Assembly (NCBI RefSeq): GCF_014200675.1
Contig: NZ_JACHCI010000022.1
Coordinates: 1 to 64,000, forward strand
From: Janthinobacterium saanense
GTDB taxonomy: Bacteria > Pseudomonadota > Gammaproteobacteria > Burkholderiales > Burkholderiaceae_D
Direction of reading: 5' to 3'
Length of the DNA stretch: 64,000 bases
The first letter of the stretch is position 1. The number at the start of each line of letters is the position of its first letter. A program made the translations under genes and the position numbers. Positions 35,654 through 44,276 of the stretch are shown in pieces. Below the pieces are notes generated by a model that was not told the DNA's origin, did not search any database, and worked only from the letters and a program-made list of their open reading frames with translations.

Positions 35654-36630
35654 CGCGGCCACCACAGCAGGTGCGTCTCGGCTACTTCGGCAAGATCCCC
35701 GCGCGCGGTGATTTCATCAAGGCGGCCGACAACCACGCGCTGGTGCAATTGCTCGACGACTGGCTGGCGCAAGTGATGAATGCGCTGACGGCCGCGCCAC
35801 GCTGGAAACTCAATTACGACGCCTTGCCGCCGCTGCGTTTTGCCTTTGTCGGCACGCGCAGCCGGCGCGCCATCGCCGGCCGCATCGAAGCGAGCAGCGA
35901 CCAGTCGCAGCGCCGCTTTCCCTTCATGGCCATGAGCGCGCTGGAAATCGATGACGCCGACAGCTTCGTGGTGTGCAGCCCGCTGGTGCTATCGCCTTTG
36001 TGGAGCAGTTGCGAGCGTCTGTCGGCGGGCATCCTGGCCAGCACCGAGCCGGCGCCGGCATTGCTGGCGCTGGCCGGCAATGTGGTGGAAATCGATCCCG
36101 GCGCCGCCTGCCACGCGGCGCAACTGGCCGGCTTTTTGCAAACGCATACGCTGCGCGAGCTGCAAGCGATGCTGGCCTCGCCGGCCTTTCCCGTGACGGT
36201 GCGCGAATTGCTGCTGGGGCTGGGACTGCTGCTGCGCCCGGTGCGCCGCAGCGGCCGTCCACGCCTGGAAAAAAGCCTGGTGCTGCCGCTGCCGCGTGAT
36301 GAACAGCAGCGCGAGCTGGTCGCCAGTTTCTGGCTGCATCTGATCACGCCCTTTTTGCGCCAGGGCGAATTCGAGCTGGCGCTGTTTTTTGCCCATGTCG
36401 ATGAAGCGCCGGTGCTGGTGATCGGCTTTTGCGGCGCCGATCCGCATACCCTGCGCGCGCTGATCGACCCGCAGGCGGCCAGTGAACGCCTGATCGTGTT
36501 CGACCAGCTGGACTGGGTCGATGGCCAGCTGGAGCAGGATGCGGCCCTGCGCCGTTTGTCATCCTGTCTGCAGCAGGAGCAGCTGTCGCTGCGCTCGGCC
36601 TGCGCCATGTTTACCGACGCTTTTGCCTGA
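35650..36630 (+). CDS. tagF: Type VI secretion-associated protein TagF
   Basis: A 326-aa protein. The N-terminal VRLGYFGKIPARGDFIKAADNH signature identifies TagF (ImpM family), followed by RFAFVGTRSRRAIAGRIEASSDQSQRRFPF. TagF is a post-translational repressor of T6SS assembly in Pseudomonas and Agrobacterium. No ppkA/pppA phosphorylation genes are present here, so how it would be relieved is unknown. Its start overlaps the tssM stop (ATGA). Confidence 0.92.
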   Translation: MTRPPQQVRLGYFGKIPARGDFIKAADNHALVQLLDDWLAQVMNALTAAPRWKLNYDALPPLRFAFVGTRSRRAIAGRIEASSDQSQRRFPFMAMSALEIDDADSFVVCSPLVLSPLWSSCERLSAGILASTEPAPALLALAGNVVEIDPGAACHAAQLAGFLQTHTLRELQAMLASPAFPVTVRELLLGLGLLLRPVRRSGRPRLEKSLVLPLPRDEQQRELVASFWLHLITPFLRQGEFELALFFAHVDEAPVLVIGFCGADPHTLRALIDPQAASERLIVFDQLDWVDGQLEQDAALRRLSSCLQQEQLSLRSACAMFTDAFA

Positions 36631-36639
36631 AGGATGATG

Positions 36640-37416
36640 ATGAAATCCCTGATTCTTCCCATGCTCCTGTCTTTACCCTGGACACTGGCCTGCGCGCAAG
36701 CGCCGGCGCCCGTGACACCCTTGCCGGGTCAAATCCTGGTGACGGGCACCCTGGCCGATGAAGCGTCCAAGGCGGCCGTGCTGGCGCGCCTGCGCGAGCT
36801 GTATGGGGCTGAGCGGGTGGTCGACCAGATCGCCATCGGCAACGTGGCCGTGCCGGCCAACTGGAACGCCTATGTGCAAAAGCTGATCACGCCCAACCTG
36901 AAGCTGATTTCACGCGGGCAGATCAGCATCGCCGGCAGTAACGTCAGCGTGCGCGGCGAGGTGGCCAACGAGGCCCAGCGCCAGCAGATCGCCAGCGACA
37001 TCGCCACCAGCCTCAATCCCACCTACGTCGTCAACAACGGCTTGCGCGTCAGCGCCTCGGAGCAGGGGCTGCTGGACACAGCCCTGGACAAGCGCATCGT
37101 GGAATTTGACAGCGGCCAGGCCAGCATCACGCCGGCCGGGCTGGCCATCCTTGACGAGATGGCGGCCGTGATGCAAAAGCTCAAGGAGCGCAAGGTGGAG
37201 GTGATCGGGCACACGGACAATACCGGCCTGCGCACCAGCAACCTGGCCCTGAGCCAGGCACGCGCCGAAGCCGTGCGCACCTATCTGGCGACGAAGGGCA
37301 TCAAGCCGGAGATGCTGATCGCGTCCGGCCAGGGCCCGGACCGTCCGGTGGCGGCCAATACCACCGCCGATGGCCGGGCGCGCAACCGGCGCATCGAGTT
37401 CAGGATTGCCCAATAA
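36640..37416 (+). CDS. OmpA-family protein of the T6SS locus
   Basis: A 258-aa secreted protein. A signal peptide (MKSLILPMLLSLPWTLACAQA) is followed by two BON-like repeats (about 25-145) and a C-terminal OmpA/MotB peptidoglycan-binding domain (IVEFDSGQASITPAGLAILDEMA to the closing RARNRRIEFRIAQ). The motif GHTDNTGLRTSNLALSQARAEAVRTYL carries the peptidoglycan contacts. It probably anchors the secretion complex to the wall, as TagL/TagN do. Three ATG codons lie in a row at 36634, 36637 and 36640; AAGGA at 36630-36634 best serves the third. Confidence 0.88.
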   Translation: MKSLILPMLLSLPWTLACAQAPAPVTPLPGQILVTGTLADEASKAAVLARLRELYGAERVVDQIAIGNVAVPANWNAYVQKLITPNLKLISRGQISIAGSNVSVRGEVANEAQRQQIASDIATSLNPTYVVNNGLRVSASEQGLLDTALDKRIVEFDSGQASITPAGLAILDEMAAVMQKLKERKVEVIGHTDNTGLRTSNLALSQARAEAVRTYLATKGIKPEMLIASGQGPDRPVAANTTADGRARNRRIEFRIAQ

Positions 37417-37431
37417 AGAGGGGGCTCAGAT

Positions 37432-38223
37432 TCAAGGTAAAGTGATCGTCAGGTGCGCCGGGCTGGGCGCCAGCTTTACCAGGTCGGCGTACGCGGCCAG
37501 GGTGGTTTGCGTGCTGCCCGTCAAATGGGTTTTCAGGCCCAGGTAGGCGCAGATGGCCAGCAGCGCGAAGACACTGGTGAGCGCCCACAGCGGCACGTCG
37601 CTGCGGCGTTTGTTGACCACCTGGTCGGGACGGTCGGCGCGTGGCGCGAAGCCACGGCTCTTGCCCTTGATGTGGGCGATTTCATCGCCCAGGCGACCCG
37701 TCAGATAGCTGAGTTTTTCACTGCCCTCGCTGGCATATTTGCCCTGGAAGCCCAATAGCAAGCACATATGAAAAACCTGCAGCGCCTGCACCCGCATGGC
37801 GCCCTTGCCGCGCAGGGCGTCGAGGCGGTCGAAGAAATGTTCGCCGGCCAGCTGGTCGCCAAAGATCAGCAGCTGCAGCGGACGCCGTTCCCACTGTTTG
37901 CGGATGGTGAATGGCGAGGCCAGGATGATTTCATCGACGGCCGCGCAAAACGCATATTTGGCAGCCTCGATATCGTCGCCATCGGCGCGGATCTTTTTTG
38001 CCTCGCGGCTGAAGTCCTCGAGGAAGGCGGTGATCCTGTCCATGAAACCCTGTTCATCGCCGGGCGCCGAACCATGCTTGAGCATGAACAGCATGTAAAA
38101 ACCTTCATGCATCAGGTCCAGCAGGGCGCTGCCGGTTTGACGCGTGGCGCCTGCATTGGCAGGGGCGCCGCCGCGCCCGCCCAGCAGCGATGGCGCGGCG
38201 CGCCGTTCGATGAGCTGGCTCAT
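37432..38223 (-). CDS. tssL: Type VI secretion membrane complex protein TssL (DotU/IcmH)
   Basis: A 263-aa cytoplasmic protein with a C-terminal membrane helix (about 213-233, DVPLWALTSVFALLAICAYLGL). The DotU core is visible in KYAFCAAVDEIILASPFTIRKQWERRPLQLLIFGDQLAGEHFFDRLD and LLLGFQGKY. It lacks the peptidoglycan-binding extension found in some TssL; the OmpA-family gene next door may supply that. Only 15 bp separate it from the convergent OmpA gene. It overlaps tssK by 4 bp. Confidence 0.94.
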   Translation of the reverse strand: MSQLIERRAAPSLLGGRGGAPANAGATRQTGSALLDLMHEGFYMLFMLKHGSAPGDEQGFMDRITAFLEDFSREAKKIRADGDDIEAAKYAFCAAVDEIILASPFTIRKQWERRPLQLLIFGDQLAGEHFFDRLDALRGKGAMRVQALQVFHMCLLLGFQGKYASEGSEKLSYLTGRLGDEIAHIKGKSRGFAPRADRPDQVVNKRRSDVPLWALTSVFALLAICAYLGLKTHLTGSTQTTLAAYADLVKLAPSPAHLTITLP

Positions 38224-39596
38224 GCTGTCACCGCGATCAGTTCAAGTTGTAAATCGCGTATGCCGGCTGGCACATACACCGAAATCGATTGCGCCTTGAG
38301 CATCTGCTCGTACAGCAGACCCCGGTTTTCAATCGCAAAATAATAGGTATCGGGCCGCACGGGGATGGCGGCCGGCACTTGCGGCGCGTGCGACAGCTTC
38401 ACGCCGGGCATGGCCGACAGCACGCATTTGTCCACGTCATCTGGCGCGCCCACTTTTACGCGCAGCGGCACGATTTCCACCAGCTCGATGGCCGGCATGG
38501 CGGCGCGGATGGCCAGGTACAAGGTGGTGTGCTGGTCGATCTTGCCCGAATCGAGTTTGCCCAGGTGATAAGACGGTTTGTCTTCCAGCAGGGCGATGGA
38601 AAAATACTTGGACGAGATCACCGTGTCGACCAGTTCGCGGATGATGCCGTCGATGGCGGCAAAGCAGGGACCAGGTTGTGCATGGTCGTAGGCGGGCAGG
38701 CTGGCCAGCGTGTAGTGCTTGGAGTAGCTGAGCAGGCCACCGGCCAATGCCAGCAGCGCTTCGTACAGGCGCTCAGGGTGCAGCGCAGGGTGGCGCGCGT
38801 AGTGCATCAAGCCGGCGGCGGCCGTGCTGATCGTATGCAGCAGCCAGAATGAGGACACATCGCCCGAGCGGAATTCGATCACGTTGCGGCTCGGTTCGCG
38901 GTGGTGTCCATGCAGGGCGTCGACCTTGGCTTGCAGCGCGTCGAGCAGGCGTTCGAGCAAACCATGCAGGCGCGGCGCACCGGCGATCGCCAGGATGGGC
39001 GGCATGAAGGACGGCACGGCTTCGAAGCCACCCGACACCGTGCGCCGCAGCGTGATCAGCGGCAAACAATCGTAGGAGCCGCGCGACTCGCTATCGGGTA
39101 TCAGACGCAGGTTTTTCTTCAGATAGGCCACGTCGGCCACGGCCGATTCGGTAAACAAGTCGGGCGTGGCGCGCAGGGTATGGACAAAGCGGGTGTGGGC
39201 TGGCGCGTCGCCCGCTTGCGGCGAATTTTGCGGCGAATAATTAGCGCCTTCGCGGTTCACGGCTGGCAGCGCCGCGTAATACGTCACTTCCTGCATCGCT
39301 GGCGGCAGTGCCGACAGGTCCACCGCTGGCGGCAGGGCGTCGCCGCCTGGCGCACCGTCACCGGCTGCATCGAACACTTCACCGTCGCGGAAAATCGCCG
39401 ACAGCGCGTGCAGGCGCAAGGTATTGGTTTTCAGCGCTTCCGTATCCCATTCCATGTGCGCCACGCCCCACAGATAAGGGTGCAGGGCGCTGGCCGTATG
39501 GTGCAGCCGCGCTTCGTGATACTGATCCTGGCGCTGGAAATGCTGGGGCCGCAAAAACAGGCCCTCGCCCCACAGGACTTTCGCTGCCATGCTCAT
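38220..39596 (-). CDS. tssK: Type VI secretion baseplate protein TssK
   Basis: A 458-aa adaptor linking baseplate and membrane complex. The family start KVLWGEGLFLRPQHFQRQDQYHE is at residues 6-28, and YLKKNLRLIPDSE and FWLLHTISTAAAGL follow. The long upstream open frame (to 40280) shadows tssJ; the ATG at 39596 is the family start, with a second ATG at 39590. The stop overlaps the tssL start (ATGA). Confidence 0.95.
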   Translation of the reverse strand: MSMAAKVLWGEGLFLRPQHFQRQDQYHEARLHHTASALHPYLWGVAHMEWDTEALKTNTLRLHALSAIFRDGEVFDAAGDGAPGGDALPPAVDLSALPPAMQEVTYYAALPAVNREGANYSPQNSPQAGDAPAHTRFVHTLRATPDLFTESAVADVAYLKKNLRLIPDSESRGSYDCLPLITLRRTVSGGFEAVPSFMPPILAIAGAPRLHGLLERLLDALQAKVDALHGHHREPSRNVIEFRSGDVSSFWLLHTISTAAAGLMHYARHPALHPERLYEALLALAGGLLSYSKHYTLASLPAYDHAQPGPCFAAIDGIIRELVDTVISSKYFSIALLEDKPSYHLGKLDSGKIDQHTTLYLAIRAAMPAIELVEIVPLRVKVGAPDDVDKCVLSAMPGVKLSHAPQVPAAIPVRPDTYYFAIENRGLLYEQMLKAQSISVYVPAGIRDLQLELIAVTA

Positions 39597-39640
39597 ACTA
39601 TTCTCCCTGGATGACTGCTTGATCTGGACTACTATTACTG

Positions 39641-40231
39641 TCACTCGCAGCGCACTGCCGACAAGGCTGCGCCACCGTCCGTGCTGATGGCGCAGGCATG
39701 CAGGCCCACCGTGATGCCGCTGCGTTCCGCTTCGGCCGCGCCGAAGGTGGCGCGCCAGCGCTGCGGGGCCGGTGCGCGGAACAGCGCCACGACGCCGATG
39801 AAATACGCTTCCTTGCTGACTTTTTCCTGGACTTCGTAGCGCTGACCGGGTACCAGCAGCACTTCCTTGACTTCCATCAGGTCGGCGCCCAGCACCTGTT
39901 TTTCTTTTTCTGCATCGAGAAAACTGTCGTACGGCGCTTGTTCGAAAGTGCTCTTCTGGCGCAGTTTGTAAATGCGCGCCACCAGCGCCAGCGGCCGGCC
40001 TTGCGGGTCTGTGTTCAGGCGCTGGCCCGCATGCAGGCGGATGCTGACCGTGCGCGGCGGTTTTTGCGCGTCCGGCAGTTCCGGTGGCGGCGGTGGTTTG
40101 CTGATGCCCGCCATCTGGAGTGCTGTGCTGGCCAGGCTGCCGATGGCGCCGCCCGCGCAGCCGGCCAGCAGCAAGGGAATCAGTAAAATCGCGCTGCAAG
40201 TGCGCCAAGGGGAAGGGTGGGAAACAGGCAT
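39641..40231 (-). CDS. tssJ: Type VI secretion lipoprotein TssJ
   Basis: A 196-aa outer-membrane lipoprotein. The lipobox LLAGC places the lipidated Cys at 25 from the preferred start at 40231; a longer version from 40270 would give a poorer signal peptide. The TssJ beta-sandwich signs are VSIRLHAGQRLNTDPQGRPLALVARIYKL (about 60-88), FEQAPYDSFLDAEKEKQVLGADL and GQRYEVQEKVSKEAYFIGVVALFR. It leads the tssJ-tssK-tssL minus-strand operon and is divergent from the TPR lipoprotein gene; the 269-bp gap should contain both T6SS promoters. Confidence 0.93.
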   Translation of the reverse strand: MPVSHPSPWRTCSAILLIPLLLAGCAGGAIGSLASTALQMAGISKPPPPPELPDAQKPPRTVSIRLHAGQRLNTDPQGRPLALVARIYKLRQKSTFEQAPYDSFLDAEKEKQVLGADLMEVKEVLLVPGQRYEVQEKVSKEAYFIGVVALFRAPAPQRWRATFGAAEAERSGITVGLHACAISTDGGAALSAVRCE

Positions 40232-40500
40232 GGCGGCTTGGCCTTTGCAGAAAGAAAGTCGTGCTGCCATTTAAACGCATGCCGCTGCAAGCTACTTGCG
40301 CTGAGACAAAAGCCGCCTGCGATCCTTGCTATTACTGCGCCAGATCAGGTTTGTCATACTTAGACTAGGCTGTTGAGTGGAACTTCTTCTTTGCTGATCA
40401 TCCTCAACTTGGCAAAAATCAGCGCAGTTAATAATGGCCCTCACCACGACGCGGCCCATCTTTCCTAGCGGTAGCGTCCTCCACGTGAAGGAATGGACAG

Positions 40501-41112
40501 ATGAAGCCAGTCGCCCGCTTGCCCCGTAGCATGACCTCGATGTTGCCCCGCCTTGCCTGTCTGGCCGGCGCCCTGGTGCTGACCGCCTGTACCACGCCGG
40601 CCGCGCAGGCGCCCAAGCCGGCTCCCGTGCCCACCCTGGCGCAAATGCTGAGCGAAGCCGATGCGGCGGTCCGGGCCGGCCAGTACGACAAGGCGCAAGC
40701 CCTGCTCAAAGGTAGCGGCACGGCGTATCCGTCGGATAAGGCGCCGTGGCTGCAGATGGCGCAAATGAAGTTTGACCGCGCCCACTACGGCGACGCGATC
40801 GTCGATGCGCTGGAAGCCCTGGAGCGTGATCCCGAGGACAAGGTCGCCAACAGCATCGTCGCCGTCAGTGGCTTGCGCTTGTCTGGCAAGGCCCTGGCTG
40901 ACCTGTCGCGGCAAAACAATTTGAATGGTTCCTTGCGTTCGGAAGCGCAGGAACTGGCCAAGCTGCTGCGCGCCAGCATCGGCGAAGACGTGCTGCTGCC
41001 ATCGGCCAAGCGTCCGGCAGCGCCAGCGGTAAAACGCCCTGCAGCGGCCGCGCCAGCGGCAAAAGGCGCGCCCACACAGGGTGCGGCCGATCCGTTCAGC
41101 GGCCTGAAATAG
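40501..41112 (+). CDS. TPR-containing lipoprotein of the T6SS locus
   Basis: A 203-aa lipoprotein with Cys30 in LVLTAC. Residues 50-130 contain tetratricopeptide-like helices (MLSEADAAVRAGQYDKAQALLKGSG and MKFDRAHYGDAIVDALEALERDPED), and the C-terminus is Ala/Pro/Lys-rich. A TPR lipoprotein gene ahead of tssB is also found in Burkholderia T6SS clusters; its function there is not clear to me. It is probably the first gene of the plus-strand T6SS operon. Confidence 0.82.
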   Translation: MKPVARLPRSMTSMLPRLACLAGALVLTACTTPAAQAPKPAPVPTLAQMLSEADAAVRAGQYDKAQALLKGSGTAYPSDKAPWLQMAQMKFDRAHYGDAIVDALEALERDPEDKVANSIVAVSGLRLSGKALADLSRQNNLNGSLRSEAQELAKLLRASIGEDVLLPSAKRPAAPAVKRPAAAAPAAKGAPTQGAADPFSGLK

Positions 41113-41176
41113 GCGGCCGCTTGCGTGTCTGGCGCCCGTGCTGCGCCCTCTCTATCTACTTTGCGAAGGAAACGAT

Positions 41177-41686
41177 ATGCCCAAGTCTGAAAGTGTGCAG
41201 AAGCGCCTGCAAAAGATCCGTGCGCCGCGCGTGCAAATGACGTATGACGTCGAAATCGGCGACGCGATTGAAAACAAGGAATTGCCCTTTGTGGTGGGTG
41301 TGCTGGGCGACTTTGGCGGTAATCCGGATAGCGAGAAGAAGCGCCTGAAAGACCGCAAGTTCGTCGCCATCGATCAGGATAATTTCGATGAAGTGCTCGC
41401 TGGCGTCGAGCCGGTGGCCCGCTTCGCCGTGCAGAACCGCTTTAGCGCGGCAGGCGGCAATTTTCCGGTGGAGCTGCACTTTCGCACGATGGCCGATTTC
41501 CGCCCCGAATCGGTGGTGCAGCAGGTCGAGCCCTTACGCAAGTTGTTAGACGCGCGCACCAAGCTGGCCGACCTGCGCAACAAGCTGGCCGGTAACGACA
41601 AACTGGAAGACTTGCTGACGGAGGTGCTCAACAACACCGACAGCCTGGCGACCTTGCAGCCTTTGCTGCCTGTGCAGGAGGATTGA
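41177..41686 (+). CDS. tssB: Type VI secretion sheath small subunit TssB
   Basis: A 169-aa contractile sheath protein (VipA). The phrases SVQKRLQKIRAPRVQMTYDVEIGDAIENKELPFVVGVLGDF and KFVAIDQDNFDEVL are near universal in TssB. It assembles with TssC around the Hcp tube. AAGGA lies 6 bp before the ATG at 41177. tssC follows 1 bp after the stop. Confidence 0.97.
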   Translation: MPKSESVQKRLQKIRAPRVQMTYDVEIGDAIENKELPFVVGVLGDFGGNPDSEKKRLKDRKFVAIDQDNFDEVLAGVEPVARFAVQNRFSAAGGNFPVELHFRTMADFRPESVVQQVEPLRKLLDARTKLADLRNKLAGNDKLEDLLTEVLNNTDSLATLQPLLPVQED

Positions 41687-41687
41687 G

Positions 41688-43184
41688 ATGAACGCCCAGG
41701 CAGAAGTGAATGCAGCCGCGCCAGCCGCCGCTGTCGTCTCCACCACCACCGATTTGCTGGACCAGATCGTCGAGCAAAGCCGGGTCGCCAAGTCCGGTAC
41801 CGAACATGCGCGCGCCCGTGACCTGATCTCGGAACTGGTGGCGCAGGTGCTCGATGGCACGGTGCTGATGTCGAACAGCCTGTCGGCCACCCTGGACGCG
41901 CGCGTGGCGGAAATCGACCGCCTGATTTCAGCGCAGCTCAGTGAAGTGATGCATGCGGCGCCGTTCCAGCAGCTGGAGCAGAGCTGGACGGGCTTGCACT
42001 ACCTGGTGCGCAATTCCGACACCGGTACGCGCCTGCAGATCCGCATGTTCAACGCCACCAAGCGCGAACTGGTGAAGGATTTTCAGGCTGCGCTGGAATT
42101 TGACCAGAGCTGCATGTTCAAGAAGATCTATGAAGAGGAATTCGGCACCTTCGGCGGCGCCCCGTTTGCCGCGCTGCTGGGCGACTTTGCCATCTCGCGC
42201 CAGCCCGAAGACATGTATTTCGTCGATCAGATGTCGCATATTGCCGCCGCCGCCCACGCGCCGTTCATCGCCTCGGCCGCACCCGAACTGTTTGGCCTGG
42301 AAAGCTACGGCGACCTGGGCAAGCCGCGCGACCTGGCGAAAGTCTTCGACACCGTCGAATACGTCAAATGGAAAGCCTTCCGCGAATCGGAAGACTCGCG
42401 CTACGTGGGCCTGACCTTGCCCCGTTTCCTGGGCCGGTTACCATTCAACCCGGCCGACGGCACCACCGTGGAAGGCTTCAATTTTGTCGAGGAAGTCGAT
42501 GGCAGCGACCATCACAAATACCTGTGGTGTAACGCCGCCTATGCCTTCGGCAGCAAGCTGACGCGCGCGTTTGCCGACTATGGCTGGTGCGCCGCCATCC
42601 GTGGCGTGGAAGGCGGCGGCCTGGTGGACGACCTGCCCACGCATACCTTCAAGACGGACGATGGCGACGTGGCCCTGAAGTGCCCGGCCGAAGTGGCGAT
42701 TACCGACCGGCGCGAAAAAGAATTGTCCGACCTGGGCTTCATTTCGCTGGTGCACTGCAAGAACACGGCGTACGCCGCCTTCTTCGGCGCGCAGTCGGCG
42801 CAAAAAAGCCGCAAGTACAACAGCGAGGCGGCCAACGCCAACGCCGTGCTGTCGTCGCAGCTGCAATACATCTTTGCCGTCTCGCGCATCGCCCATTACA
42901 TGAAGGCCATGATGCGCGACAAGATCGGCAGTTTTGCTGCCGCGTCGAACGTGGAAGATTTTCTGAACCGCTGGCTGATGACTTATGTGCTGCTCGACGA
43001 TAACGCCAGCCAGGAACAGAAGGCCCAGTTCCCGCTGCGCGAAGCCTCGGTGCAGGTACATGAAGTGCCGGGCCGGCCCGGCGTGTACCGCGCTGTGTCA
43101 TTCCTGCGGCCGCATTTCCAGCTCGATGAATTATCCGTTTCGCTCCGACTGGTCGCGGAGTTGCCGAAGTCGACCAATTCCTGA
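41688..43184 (+). CDS. tssC: Type VI secretion sheath large subunit TssC
   Basis: A 498-aa sheath protein (VipB). LDQIVEQSRVAKSGTEHARARDLI near the N-terminus, SWTGLHYLVRNSDTG, FGGAPFAALLGDF, FLGRLPFNPADG, the block FNFVEEVDGSDHHKYLWCNAAYAF and SFLRPHFQLDELSVSLRLVAELP are all standard. Length is normal. GGAGGA lies before the ATG inside the end of tssB, so translation is coupled. Confidence 0.97.
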   Translation: MNAQAEVNAAAPAAAVVSTTTDLLDQIVEQSRVAKSGTEHARARDLISELVAQVLDGTVLMSNSLSATLDARVAEIDRLISAQLSEVMHAAPFQQLEQSWTGLHYLVRNSDTGTRLQIRMFNATKRELVKDFQAALEFDQSCMFKKIYEEEFGTFGGAPFAALLGDFAISRQPEDMYFVDQMSHIAAAAHAPFIASAAPELFGLESYGDLGKPRDLAKVFDTVEYVKWKAFRESEDSRYVGLTLPRFLGRLPFNPADGTTVEGFNFVEEVDGSDHHKYLWCNAAYAFGSKLTRAFADYGWCAAIRGVEGGGLVDDLPTHTFKTDDGDVALKCPAEVAITDRREKELSDLGFISLVHCKNTAYAAFFGAQSAQKSRKYNSEAANANAVLSSQLQYIFAVSRIAHYMKAMMRDKIGSFAAASNVEDFLNRWLMTYVLLDDNASQEQKAQFPLREASVQVHEVPGRPGVYRAVSFLRPHFQLDELSVSLRLVAELPKSTNS

Positions 43185-43220
43185 TCCCCCGGGATCATCT
43201 TTCAACCAGAGGAGCACAAC

Positions 43221-43712
43221 ATGGCAATCGATGTATATCTGCAGATAGACGGTATCAAGGGCGAATCGACCGATGACAAGCACAAGGACTGGATCGAGTG
43301 CAAATCGGTCAGCTGGAGCGTGGAGCAGCCGAAGTCGGCCACGGCGTCGACGGGTGGCGGCCACACGGCCGAACGCTGCGAGCACAAGGATATCGTGATC
43401 TCGAAGCTGGCCGACCTGGCCTCGCCGGTGCTGCTGCAGACCTGCTCGGCCGGCAAGACCATCCCCAAGGCACGCTTCGAATTCATGCGCGCCGATGGCC
43501 AGGGCGAGCGCGTCAAGTACTTTGAAATCGAGATCGAGAATGTGCTGATCGGCGCCGTCACGCCCAACGTGGAAGAAGGCGACATCCTGGGCGAGCACGT
43601 GGGCTTCAAGTTCTCGAAAGTGAAATGGAAATACACGCAGCAAAAAGTGACGGGCGGCGCCGGTGGCAATACCTCGGGCGGCTGGGACCTGGCCGCCAAC
43701 CGCGTGGCTTGA
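43221..43712 (+). CDS. hcp: Type VI secretion tube protein Hcp (TssD)
   Basis: A 163-aa Hcp. The opening DVYLQIDGIKGESTDDKHKDWIECKSVSWSVEQP and the segments KTIPKARFEFMRA and YFEIEIENVLIGAV are classic. It forms hexameric rings that stack to the inner tube and is ejected with effectors. AGAGGAG lies before the ATG. A strong hairpin follows the gene, which suits the usual overproduction of Hcp relative to downstream genes. Confidence 0.97.
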   Translation: MAIDVYLQIDGIKGESTDDKHKDWIECKSVSWSVEQPKSATASTGGGHTAERCEHKDIVISKLADLASPVLLQTCSAGKTIPKARFEFMRADGQGERVKYFEIEIENVLIGAVTPNVEEGDILGEHVGFKFSKVKWKYTQQKVTGGAGGNTSGGWDLAANRVA

Positions 43713-43718
43713 TGTTGC

Positions 43719-43769
43719 GGCGCGGCGCGTGTCGGGTGTTGCCTGCGCGCGCCGCGTCTTCTTTTGAGG
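43719..43769 (+). terminator. Hairpin between hcp and tssE, probable attenuator
   Basis: CGCGGCGCG at 43721-43729 is perfectly complementary to CGCGCCGCG at 43748-43756, followed by TCTTCTTTT. A 9-bp all-GC stem with a short pyrimidine tract could terminate part of the transcripts, or protect the hcp mRNA 3' end. Confidence 0.55.
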
Positions 43770-43778
43770 AGTGTGCAC

Positions 43779-44276
43779 ATGCAGGCTCAGTTGCCTACCT
43801 ATATTCCCGGATTGTTTGACCGCCTGATGGGTGAGGGCGCAGCCGTAGCAGCGGCGCCAGGCGGCGTGGTGCTGCGTTTGTCGCTGGAGCAGCTGAAAGA
43901 CGCGGTGGCGCGCGACCTCGAAGAATTGCTCAACACCCGCGTGGCGCTGCCTGCTGGCGCGCTCGACGACTATCCCGAATGCGCCGCCTCCATCGTCAAT
44001 TATGGCTTGATCGATTTTGCCGGCATGTGTTTGTCCAGCAGCGATGACCGGGCCCGCATCTGCGCTTGCCTGAAGGCGGCCATCGAGCGCCATGAGCCGC
44101 GCCTGCGCAATGTGCGCGCCCGTCTGGAACGCGAAGCGGGCTCGATCAACCGGGTCAGCTTTGTCATCAGCGGCACCCTGGCCGTTTTTCCCGCCTGCGA
44201 GGCCGTCAATTTCGACGCCGTGCTGCAGCCATCCTCGCTGCGCTATTCGATCAACCGCAAGGGAGTTTCTGCATGA
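43779..44276 (+). CDS. tssE: Type VI secretion baseplate protein TssE
   Basis: A 165-aa gp25-like wedge protein. The start QLPTYIPGLFDRLMGEG and the later LKDAVARDLEELLNTR, YPECAASIVNYGLIDFAGM and IERHEPRLRNVRARLE match TssE. GAGGAG lies 7 bp before the ATG at 43779. Unusually, its stop overlaps the tssH start (ATGA); in most clusters tssF and tssG come next. Confidence 0.93.
   Translation: MQAQLPTYIPGLFDRLMGEGAAVAAAPGGVVLRLSLEQLKDAVARDLEELLNTRVALPAGALDDYPECAASIVNYGLIDFAGMCLSSSDDRARICACLKAAIERHEPRLRNVRARLEREAGSINRVSFVISGTLAVFPACEAVNFDAVLQPSSLRYSINRKGVSA

Noticed and set aside
40380-40450. Sigma-54 promoter before the T6SS operon
   Set aside because: A TTGGCA-like stretch is present, but the GG and GC dinucleotides do not have the required spacing.
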